A DNA stretch of 10,872 nucleotides. Source: JBNJGT01 sp051819765 (GTDB lineage: Archaea; Nanobdellota; Nanobdellia; Woesearchaeales; JACJVW01). The stretch is from NCBI GenBank assembly GCA_051819765.1, contig JBNJGT010000051.1:1-10872 (forward strand). The letters are read 5' to 3'. Positions 1 to 6,034 of this stretch are shown one piece after another. Positions within the stretch are counted from its first letter, which is position 1, and every line of letters starts with the position of its first letter. Position numbers and translations under genes: made by a program. The notes below the pieces were generated by a model. That model was not told the origin of the DNA. It made no database searches and saw nothing but the letters and a program-made list of their open reading frames with translations.

Positions 1-95
1 AACTTTTATTATAAAAAATTTATGCAGAGGAAATCATGTGTTCTAAAACGTAATCAGTTACAGGTAAATTTGTGAGGTATTTTGCTGGAGGCAAA

Positions 96-459
96 ATGAA
101 GTGTACAGAGAAAACTTTGGTGTGTCAAGCAAATGCTTCGTGGAATAACCCCTGTCGCAGAAATATCAAGAAACAGGAATATAAATGACTCTTTATAGCT
201 GGTTAAAGAGTTATAAACGATATGGGAAAGAAGGACTGAAAAACAAACCAAGGGGTTTTCTTCTCTTAAACGAAAAATGCGCAGCGTTTATCGTTTCAAA
301 GTGGGAAAGATTGAAGATTGGCTCAACAGGTATATTCATTTAAAAAACAAGGGTTTTAGTATGTCTCAGCGACAAATTCAAGAGGTCCACAAGATCTATA
401 ACCTTAAAATGAATCGCAGAAGACCCTCACGAAACATTTTCATTATTCGCAGTGTATGA
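96..459 (+). pseudogene. Degraded transposase remnant (HTH part)
   Basis: A decayed transposase of the HTH/DDE kind. An ATG at 96 follows a good ribosome-binding site (GGAGG, 87-91), but the conserved reading lies in other frames. Positions 103-186 read VQRKLWCVKQMLRGITPVAE and on to NRNIN; 188-258 in the next frame read TLYSWLKSYKRYGKEGLKNK then PRGF; from about 256 the first frame resumes with SSLKRKM and continues to a TGA at 457-459 (ending NRRRPSRNIFIIRSV). The stretch 'TLYSWLK.YKRYGKEGLKNKPRG' is typical of the N-terminal helix-turn-helix of IS481- or IS630-like transposases, and 'KMNRRRPSR' is typical of the linker before the DDE domain. At least two frameshifts are needed to join the pieces, and no DDE catalytic domain follows, so it cannot make a working enzyme. 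The exact IS family is not certain. No terminal inverted repeats were identified in the window. Confidence 0.65.
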
Positions 460-474
460 ACAAGACTCATTTCC

Positions 475-753
475 TTGGACCCTCCTTGTGCTGGAGTTGC
501 TGGTGCCATCGGTTTTACCGATTACAAAAAGAAACCTAAAGCTCGGGCACAAGTTCTTGAACCTGAAGAAAAGGTTTGCAAGGCCCTGATGAAAGCAAAG
601 AATCATACGATGTGGCAAAAGGAGTTGCCGGTGGCTGTGGGGTTCACTAAGCCAAAATTGAGCAGGACGGTGCGAAACATTGAACAGAGAGGACTTGTGA
701 AGAGGACCGCTTACGGCGCAACCAACCAGATCACACTTGCATCAAAGGAATGA
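475..753 (+). CDS. Winged-helix DNA-binding protein, probably 5'-truncated
   Basis: The open frame is 92 residues with a TTG as its only upstream start. Residues about 28-88 form a winged helix-turn-helix: LEPEEKVCKALMKAK (helix 1), MWQKELPVAVGF (helix 2), TKPKLSRTVRNIEQRGLV (recognition helix), then the wing KRTAYGATNQITL. Archaeal regulators of this type often have an N-terminal membrane segment, a linker and a C-terminal winged helix. Residues 5-14 (CAGVAGAIGF) followed by DYKKKPKAR could be the end of such a membrane segment and its basic linker. There is no ribosome-binding site near the TTG. The frame is cut by the TGA at 457-459, directly after the transposase remnant. I infer that an insertion replaced the 5' part and that this is a gene fragment; a short functional DNA-binding protein is less likely but possible. 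Targets are unknown. Confidence 0.55.
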   Translation: MDPPCAGVAGAIGFTDYKKKPKARAQVLEPEEKVCKALMKAKNHTMWQKELPVAVGFTKPKLSRTVRNIEQRGLVKRTAYGATNQITLASKE

Positions 754-775
754 ATTGCATCTTGTTTCGGGAAGA

Positions 776-784
776 TTTAATATA
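776..784 (+). promoter_or_regulatory. TATA-like promoter element
   Basis: TTTAATATA lies 38 nt before the ATG at 823. With archaeal spacing, transcription would start near 805 and leave a leader of about 18 nt, enough to hold the ribosome-binding site at 811-816. A bacterial -35/-10 reading (TTGCAT near 755 with TTAATAT) is also possible, so this element alone does not settle the domain of life. Confidence 0.45.
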
Positions 785-810
785 GGAGGCATATATCATC
801 ATAGTGCCAT

Positions 811-816
811 GGAGGT
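811..816 (+). promoter_or_regulatory. Strong ribosome-binding site
   Basis: GGAGGT with 6 nt before the ATG at 823, close to a full anti-Shine-Dalgarno match. It fixes the start of the secreted repeat protein at 823. Confidence 0.8.
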
Positions 817-822
817 AATAAA

Positions 823-2572
823 ATGAAACATGTATTGATAATGATTGTTATGTCGCTTTGCATTGCAGCACAACCTGAATTGCCGGCCCCGGGTATTACA
901 CCAGACAGTCCATTCTATTTCATGGACACAATGTTTGACGGGTTCCAGCCAGCGAAAGCACGAGCTGATGAACGGGCTGCTGAAATGGTTGCAATGGCAA
1001 AAAAGGGAAATGAAGCGGCGCTGGAGAAGGCGCGTAAGGGTTATGAGAAAGCAATGGCGAAGCGGCAGCAAGAAGCACAGGAGAATGCTGAGCAGGCAGA
1101 AGATGTAGCACGTCAATCAAGCAATCACATGGTAGTACTTGGCGAGTTGAGGGAGAGAATACCTGAACAAGCCCGGGCAGGGATTTACAGGGCCATGAAC
1201 AAGAGTGCGCACGAGCGAGAACAGGCCTTAGAGTCCCTGAAGAATAAAGACTCTCAAAAGGCAGAGTCGGTTGCAAAGGCAACGCTTGAGGAAGTGCTTG
1301 CGAATGCGCCTGAAGCTGCAAAAGCAGGAATCCAACGAGCACTGAATGCGCAGGATACTATGCCTCCTTCTGTACAGTCTGGTGGAAATACCTCAGGGAC
1401 CGCAGGACCGGAGAACAATGCGCCAGGACCTGTCACAGATCCTGATGAGGTAAATGATACGCAGGACACATCAGGAAGGCAAGCTTTCGGGAGCGATGGT
1501 GCCGAGAACTTCAGGATGCTCGTCTCAGACGCACCCGCTGACATCGCAGATTTTGAGTACCTGAAAGTGGAGCTCTCAAAAACCAGAATCTTTCTGGGTG
1601 AGGAATTTGAGGTACGCAACCTGAACTATACGGTCGACCTTACCCAGCTTGTGGGGGCTGTGTCAACTGAGGTGCTTGAGACAGAACTTGAGCCTGGTGT
1701 CTACAACAAGGTGGAGCTGTATGTCGACTCAGTTGACGCACGCGTTGGCAACGACTCTGGTGATGTGATGGTGCCAAGCGGAAAGCTTCAAATCGTTAAA
1801 GAGTTTGAGATTGTGGAAGGAGAGGTAACCACGTTCGTCTTTGACATCAACGTTATCCGAAAAGGACAGAGTACTGAATACAACCTGCTGCCAGTCATCT
1901 CAGAGAGCGGAGTTGTCGGAAAAGACCTTGACGAATCCGAGGTTGAAGAAGTTGAAGAGGACGAGTGTAATACATCAGAAGACTGTGAAAGCGGATCCTT
2001 CTGTGAAGACGGTGAGTGCGAAGAGATCGAATGCAATAACTCAACAGATTGTGAGGCTAATGAGGAATGCTTGAAATACGAGTGCGAAGAGAGAACATGT
2101 GAGACAGCCGAGGACTGTGCTGAAGGGTTCTTNNNNNNNNNNNNNNNNNNNNNNNNNNNNNNNNNNNNNNNNNNNNNNNNNNNNNNNNNNNNNNNNNNNN
2201 NNNNNNNNNNNNNNNNNNNNNNNNNNNNNNNNCAATAACTCAACAGATTGTGAGGCTAATGAGGAATGCTTGAAATACGAGTGCGAAGAGAGAACATGTG
2301 AGACAGCCGAGGACTGTGCTGAAGGGTTCTTTTGTGAAGAAGGTGAATGTGAAGAGATCGAATGCAATAACTCAACAGATTGTGAGGCTAATGAGGAATG
2401 CTTGAAATACGAGTGCGAAGAGAGAACATGTGAGACAGCCGAGGACTGTGCTGAAGGGTTCTTCTGTGAAAACGGTGAGTGCGAAGAGATCGAATGCAAT
2501 GCTACCGCAGAATGTGAGATTAATGAAACCTACGTTGATCAGGGGTGCAAGGATTCTGGGCACGCCCAGTAA
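823..2572 (+). CDS. Secreted DUF5667/DUF4382-like protein with Cys-rich tandem repeats
   Basis: A predicted exported protein. Residues 1-17 are a hydrophobic signal peptide (MKHVLIMIVMSLCIAAQ). Residues about 23-175 begin with PAPGITPDSPFYFMDTMFD and continue as Ala/Glu/Lys-rich helices; I associate this pattern with DUF5667. A Pro/Gly/Asn-rich linker covers about 176-225. Residues about 226-362 (MLVSDAPADIADFEYLKVEL to TEYNLLPVIS) resemble DUF4382, a beta-sandwich domain common in archaeal and bacterial surface proteins. From residue 382 the protein is Glu-rich with regularly spaced cysteines in repeats of 44 residues. A 100-N gap at 2133-2232 interrupts the repeats. The frame before the gap (823 register) and after it (shifted by one) differ only because 100 is an arbitrary length; the same peptide continues to the TAA at 2570-2572. 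The full length is therefore unknown. A strong ribosome-binding site fixes the start. The role is unknown; adhesion or metal binding at the surface would fit the domains. Confidence 0.75.
1966..2494 (+). repeat. Tandem 132-bp (44-aa) Cys-rich coding repeats
   Basis: Full units begin at the TGC codons at 2032 (cut by the gap), about 2231 (its first two bases fall in the gap) and 2363. A diverged half unit occupies 1966-2031. The first 99 bases of the three visible units (from the last base of the first TGC) are identical, including synonymous sites. Each 44-residue unit is two 22-residue modules with the same spacing, C-x5-C-x5-C-x4-C-x4 (CNNSTDCEANEECLKYEC and CETAEDCAEGFFCEEGEC), so the ancestral unit was probably 66 bp. 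After the last unit the protein ends with a diverged module (CNATAECEINETYVDQGC). Identity at silent positions implies recent duplication or gene conversion. Confidence 0.9.
2133..2232. other. Assembly gap of 100 N inside the repeats
   Basis: Exactly 100 N, the convention for a gap of unknown size. Continuous repeats would need 33 bases here (three full units in total) or 33 plus any multiple of 132. The 100-base filler shifts the frame by one and creates a false end to the reading frame at 2238. The repeat number is therefore not known. Confidence 0.95.
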
Positions 2573-2581
2573 TTTTTTTTT
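2556..2581 (+). terminator. Hairpin plus T9, intrinsic-type terminator
   Basis: CTGGG (2556-2560), loop CACG, CCCAG (2565-2569), the stop codon TAA, then nine T (2573-2581). The stem is made of the last sense codons of the repeat protein, so the terminator overlaps the coding end. The T-run alone would suit archaeal termination; the GC stem with a T-run is the classical bacterial form. It separates the gene from ispG, which converges on it with a 60-nt spacer. Confidence 0.65.
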
Positions 2582-2632
2582 GAAGCAATTGGAACGGGCA
2601 GAGTTTGCACCTAATGGTGGCAAATTCACTAT

Positions 2633-3700
2633 TCAACCAAGAGATTTCTTCCAGAACTTGCTCTCACAGAGCTCACTTACCTGCTCCATTAATGCATCGA
2701 CAATCTCATCTCTCGTGACTTTCCGTATTACTTTGCCCTCCTTAAATATGACTGCTTCGTCTCCGCATGCTACCCCTACATCGGCATGCCGCGCCTCTCC
2801 AGGTCCGTTGACAGAGCATCCCATGATTGCAATCTTCAATGGTTTTTTCAGGAACTTGATCCTCTCTTCAACCTCTTTAACCACTCCTTCAATATTCGTT
2901 CTTGTACGTGCACAGGTAGGGCATGATATGACCTCTGGTCCAAAGGTACGTAGTCCGAGGTATTGTAGTATATCCTGGGCAACCTTAACCTCTGTTATAG
3001 GATCTTCTGTGAGAGAGACCCGTACCGTATCACCGATGCCTCTTTTGAGCAGTATCCCTAACCCCGCTGAGGATTTTATTGTTCCCTGTAGCATTGGCCC
3101 AGCTTCAGTTATACCGATATGCACAGGGTAGTCATATTCTTCAGCAATCATCTCGTGGACCGCTACTGTGTATGGTATGTTCGAAACCTTTGCAGAGAGA
3201 ATGATTTGGTTGAATCCCAGTTTCTCAAGCCTTCCAACATTCCGTTTCACTGATTCAAAAAGCGCCTGTGGTACATTGTACCTTTTCGTGAGATCTTTCT
3301 CTATGGATCCAGCATTAACACCTATCCGTATTGGTATCCCCTGTTTTTTTGCAGCTTCCACAACTTCTTCATACCGTTTCATGGTGCCTGGATTAATCCT
3401 TATCTTGTCAACAAACGGTGCCGAAGACACAGCAAGGCGATGATCATAATGTATGTCTGCCACAAGGGGTATGCTGGTTGCCTTTCTTATACGAGGGAGG
3501 TTCTTTAGTGCAGATTCATCAGGAACAGATACGCGGACAATCTCAACACCTGCGTTCTCAAGCCTGATTATCTGGTCCAGTGGATCCTGTTCATTTGTCA
3601 TGCTCTGGATTGCAATGGGATTATTGCTACCTACAACTACTGATCCGATTTTGATTGCCCTTGTCATCCTGCGTGTACCTGGTTTTATGGAAGAAGGCAT
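2633..3700 (-). CDS. ispG: 4-hydroxy-3-methylbut-2-enyl diphosphate synthase (IspG/GcpE)
   Basis: IspG reduces methylerythritol cyclodiphosphate to HMBPP, the penultimate step of the MEP isoprenoid pathway, using a [4Fe-4S] cluster and electrons from ferredoxin or flavodoxin. With the ATG at 3700 the protein is 355 residues, the compact bacterial form without the extra domain of plant enzymes. Family motifs are all present: IAIQSMTN (about 30), AGVEIVRVSVPD, PLVADIHYDHRLA, KIRINPG, PIRIGVNAGS, SAKVSNIPYTV and KSSAGLGILL. The cluster ligands Cys260, Cys263, Cys295 and Glu302 (SCPTC; GCSVNGPGE) have the same spacing as E. coli C270, C273, C305 and E312, so the enzyme looks intact. Other starts are GTG 3757, which adds 19 non-conserved residues, and ATG 3667. 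I prefer 3700 by comparison with family N-termini. It stands alone, with no other MEP genes in the window. If the host is archaeal, its presence is unusual because archaea normally use mevalonate routes. Confidence 0.93.
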   Translation of the reverse strand: MPSSIKPGTRRMTRAIKIGSVVVGSNNPIAIQSMTNEQDPLDQIIRLENAGVEIVRVSVPDESALKNLPRIRKATSIPLVADIHYDHRLAVSSAPFVDKIRINPGTMKRYEEVVEAAKKQGIPIRIGVNAGSIEKDLTKRYNVPQALFESVKRNVGRLEKLGFNQIILSAKVSNIPYTVAVHEMIAEEYDYPVHIGITEAGPMLQGTIKSSAGLGILLKRGIGDTVRVSLTEDPITEVKVAQDILQYLGLRTFGPEVISCPTCARTRTNIEGVVKEVEERIKFLKKPLKIAIMGCSVNGPGEARHADVGVACGDEAVIFKEGKVIRKVTRDEIVDALMEQVSELCESKFWKKSLG

Positions 3701-3792
3701 TTTTTTTAGGAATCTCCATCTGGATGTGAGAATCCCTGCTCTCTCTATGAACCGCACCCTTTTTAATCCTTGGGAATTTCATTATCAGAGCA

Positions 3793-3800
3793 TATTTAAA
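3793..3800 (-). promoter_or_regulatory. TATA box for ispG
   Basis: TTTAAATA read on the minus strand, a near-perfect archaeal TATA box. Transcription would begin around 3771, giving a leader of about 70 nt to the ATG at 3700, or about 14 nt if GTG 3757 were used. A GGAG (3720-3717 on the minus strand) lies 13 nt before ATG 3700, rather far for a ribosome-binding site. Confidence 0.55.
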
Positions 3801-4108
3801 GCTCCAAAATCCTCCAGTTTTAGCGGCAATTTCACATCTCCTCTTACCACCTGGATTACCACGAAACTTTGGAACCTTCTTTACATGTGGGGTATTTGTC
3901 ACTCTGCATGATTCAGTAAACACAAGTATGCGATATCCTATCCAGACTCTGGGTTATCACTTGAATCCGGTATTACACCATTCATGGAGAAAAATCTAAT
4001 AGATTGTCTCAAGGCCTAATCTTCACCGATGTTTTAGCTGACGCGTGAACGAGATTATGCGACAGGGTTACCTGAGGGTACAACCCTCAAAAGATAGAAA
4101 TTTAGAAC
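3801..4108. other. Gene-poor stretch between ispG and the 4109 ORF
   Basis: I see no convincing gene here. A minus-strand frame opening with GTG 3923 runs to 3627 and overlaps the ispG start out of phase; its codons are not implausible but it matches nothing I recognise. Two small dyads are present: AATCTA-A-TAGATT (3993-4005), and TGAGGGT-ACA-ACCCTCA (4073-4089), a 7-bp stem with a 3-nt loop. The second lies 20 nt past the end of the minus-strand ORF at 4109 and could be its 3' hairpin, but no T-run follows on either strand. Confidence 0.5.
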
Positions 4109-4525
4109 TTATCTGGATTCATCATAGGAAAATGTCATGCGGGCTTCCTGCATCCATCCATAGCCGCGACCCTCTCCATCTATTGGATCTCTCTTGAGTT
4201 TAGTCTCATGAAGGGAGACATTCAGATCACCTAGCTTACCCTCCATTCCTATAGCATAAGCGAAGCCATAGACACTGGAACTGAGGGTTTGGTATTCCTC
4301 CTTTAGGGTACACGTCGTGATGAGGGTCAACGTGTGACCGCCTATGTCTCCTGCCAGGTGATCCAGAGGTCTTTTGCTTCCTTGGATTTTGGTTCTTTGA
4401 ACATTGGTCCACCCGATCAGTCCCGGATCCTTATTTACAAAAGGCGGTGTCTCCCATGCAAGAGAGAATTTATGAGCAAAACATTTAATAGACAGGCCCC
4501 CATACTGATAGCATGACAGCTGCAA
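4109..4525 (-). CDS. Hypothetical ORF or gene remnant
   Basis: An open frame of 138 codons ending in TAA. I do not recognise the protein. The C-terminal 100 residues look coding: codons are rich in G or A at the first position, Arg is mostly AGA, and the peptide is well mixed (for example DPGLIGWTNVQRTKIQGS and DPIDGEGRGYGWMQEA). The start is poor. The only upstream start is TTG 4525, without a ribosome-binding site; it overlaps the first 13 bases of the divergent flavoprotein gene and its promoter, and a TGA lies four codons further upstream. The first in-frame ATG comes only at codon 94. I infer either a 3' fragment of a once longer gene or a chance frame. A 7-bp hairpin (4073-4089) lies just beyond the stop. 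Confidence 0.3.
   Translation of the reverse strand: MQLSCYQYGGLSIKCFAHKFSLAWETPPFVNKDPGLIGWTNVQRTKIQGSKRPLDHLAGDIGGHTLTLITTCTLKEEYQTLSSSVYGFAYAIGMEGKLGDLNVSLHETKLKRDPIDGEGRGYGWMQEARMTFSYDESR
4484..4490 (+). promoter_or_regulatory. TATA box of a leaderless transcript
   Basis: TTTAATA ends 23 nt before the ATG at 4513. With archaeal spacing, transcription would begin at or next to the ATG. No ribosome-binding site precedes this ATG (CCCCCATACTGATAGC), consistent with a leaderless message. Confidence 0.6.
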
Positions 4526-5265
4526 AGATTCTCGTCATAGTCGGTAGTCCACGACGCCAGAACAGCTACAAGGTAGTAAAGAAATTGGAAGAAGAACTAG
4601 CTCACCTTGGCCAGTACGATTTCGAGTACCTGTTTTTAGGGGAATCGGACCTTCGGTTGTGCAAAGGGTGCCACAATTGCCTCTTTCGCGGAGAGGACCT
4701 CTGCCCACTAACTGACGACAGTAAAGGGATCCGATCCAAGATGCTCGGCTCTGATGGTATCATATTGGTATCACCAGTCTATGTCATCAATGTGACAGGC
4801 TTGATGAAGAATTTCATCGACCGGATGTGTTTCCTGTGCCATAGGCCAGGACTCTTCAACCAGGACTTCATGGTGGTCTCGACGGTTGGGGCGATCGGCC
4901 TCAAGAAGACACTCACATACATGAAGCAGGTGGCTGAGGTCTGGGGCGCCAAGAGCATCACAACCTTGGGTGTCAAGACACCCCCAAAAGAAGAGATCTT
5001 CACTGACAAGAACACCAGGCTCATACGTAAGGCTGCGGACAGATATCACCACAACTTCGCCAGGCAGTTCAGACCTTCATTCAACCATGTGATGCAGTTT
5101 GAGATGCAAAAAGCAGTATTCACCCAGAAATCAGCCAAAAAAATAACCCCTGCAGATTATCAGCATTACATGAGACTGAAGGACAAACATTTCAATATCC
5201 CTGTGCGCATCAATCCTATAAAGAGCATGGTCGCAAAGCTCATGAGATTAGTCCTCATTAGATAA
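4513..5265 (+). CDS. Iron-sulfur flavoprotein / NADPH-dependent FMN reductase family
   Basis: A 250-residue flavodoxin-fold redox protein. GSPRRQNS (11-18) is the FMN phosphate loop of the NADPH-dependent FMN reductase family. Cys50, Cys53, Cys56 and Cys64 form CX2CX2CX7C, the compact [4Fe-4S] motif of archaeal and clostridial iron-sulfur flavoproteins. SPVYVINVTGLMKNFIDR (87-104) is the usual flavin-side loop and helix, followed by FLCHRP. Two extra cysteines (106, 109) lie next to this helix. Residues about 190-250 form a basic C-terminal extension with no recognised domain. Proteins of this family pass electrons from ferredoxin or NAD(P)H, often to oxygen or peroxide in anaerobes; the true partner here is unknown. 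The gene stands alone with its own TATA box. IspG nearby needs a low-potential electron donor, so a functional link is conceivable but rests only on proximity. Confidence 0.88.
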   Translation: MTAAKILVIVGSPRRQNSYKVVKKLEEELAHLGQYDFEYLFLGESDLRLCKGCHNCLFRGEDLCPLTDDSKGIRSKMLGSDGIILVSPVYVINVTGLMKNFIDRMCFLCHRPGLFNQDFMVVSTVGAIGLKKTLTYMKQVAEVWGAKSITTLGVKTPPKEEIFTDKNTRLIRKAADRYHHNFARQFRPSFNHVMQFEMQKAVFTQKSAKKITPADYQHYMRLKDKHFNIPVRINPIKSMVAKLMRLVLIR

Positions 5266-5389
5266 TCCATTGGTCCCATATTCACAACTTTGACCAAATA
5301 GACTCTTATGACCTTCAGGAGTAATCGCTCCATCAGTCTTAGATATTCGTATTTCAGACATCAGGCTATACTTTTTCGATCAGATTCAA

Positions 5390-6034
5390 TCAGGTGCAGC
5401 CTTCAATAGGTTTGTTCTCGCATCCCTGGCCATTGCAGGTGTCTTGGGTACAGGGATCATCGTCATCACAGGAGATGGGGCAACCCTGTGCAGCTGGAGT
5501 GTAGAATCCTTGGGAACATTCGCCACTCATCCCTGCAGGACACTCTACAGGAGAAGGATCAGGATAACTGAACTCTCGTTCATCGGGAAATTTATATTGC
5601 ACTGCTCCCTTTGGCGTGCCGTCGCCCATGAGTATGATTCCCGCTATGAATATGAACATTCCCAAGGCTATGATATATTTTTTATTTGACATGAAATGTA
5701 GGACATGATTTTCCTTTTTGGTGCCCTTGTGAGATTTAAGCTTGCTGTATGTCTTTTGCACCTTCAGTTTGGTAGTGTTGTACGCACTGGTCACTGCTGG
5801 CGCGAGTCTCTTTCTTGCAGACTTCACTGCCGGCCCTATTCTCTTTGCAGTCTGCTTTGTATACGCGCCTGCCTTTTTGGTTGCAGCCTTCACATGAGGC
5901 CGTGCCTTTTTGTAACCGTGCTTTGAGAGGCGAGTGATCTCCTTTGCTGCGGTGGCAATCTCTTTTCCTAGTTTCTTGGATTGCTTCTTGATCACCGGGA
6001 TATGCTCTTTCCAGTCTTTTTTTCTGCGGCTCAT
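5390..6034 (-). CDS. Single-pass protein with basic inner tail and Cys-rich outer domain
   Basis: A 214-residue protein with three parts. Residues 1-112 are extremely basic and Lys/Ala-rich with repeated 'KKAGAYTKQTAKRIGPAVKS'-like stretches, resembling histone H1 or bacterial H1-like tails in composition. Residues 119-137 (KYIIALGMFIFIAGIILMG) are one transmembrane helix. Residues 138-214 carry eight cysteines (165, 173, 185, 189, 195, 200, 205, 213), ending in CDDDDPCTQDTCNGQGC and ENKPIEGC, a pattern seen in Cys-rich repeats of secreted proteins. The positive-inside rule places the basic part in the cytoplasm and the Cys domain outside, where four disulfides are possible. Its ATG overlaps the stop of the upstream 1235-residue gene (ATGA, 6031-6034), so the two are probably translationally coupled. 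No known family is recognised. A link between DNA, RNA or other acidic partners inside and the envelope outside is an inference from composition. Confidence 0.8.
   Translation of the reverse strand: MSRRKKDWKEHIPVIKKQSKKLGKEIATAAKEITRLSKHGYKKARPHVKAATKKAGAYTKQTAKRIGPAVKSARKRLAPAVTSAYNTTKLKVQKTYSKLKSHKGTKKENHVLHFMSNKKYIIALGMFIFIAGIILMGDGTPKGAVQYKFPDEREFSYPDPSPVECPAGMSGECSQGFYTPAAQGCPISCDDDDPCTQDTCNGQGCENKPIEGCT

Noticed and set aside
457..477. Readthrough or recoding of the TGA joining the frames at 277-459 and 475-753
   Set aside because: The upstream part is a decayed transposase and the downstream part an unrelated winged helix. There is no recoding element, and shared frame has a one-in-three chance.
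508..522. ATCGGT-TTT-ACCGAT hairpin
   Set aside because: A short dyad inside the winged-helix coding frame; likely chance.
1966..2494. CRISPR-like array
   Set aside because: The repeats are contiguous, in frame and coding, with no spacers.
2099..2572. A separate gene after the gap, or a programmed frameshift in the repeat protein
   Set aside because: The frame change coincides with an arbitrary 100-N filler, and the peptide repeats continue identically on both sides.
3627..3923. A minus-strand 98-codon frame overlapping the ispG start
   Set aside because: It has only a GTG start, contains the ispG TATA box inside, and overlaps conserved ispG sequence out of phase. The peptide is not recognised.
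5270..5297. TTGGTC/GACCAA inverted repeat just after the flavoprotein stop as a terminator
   Set aside because: The stem is only 6 bp with a 16-nt loop and no T-run follows.
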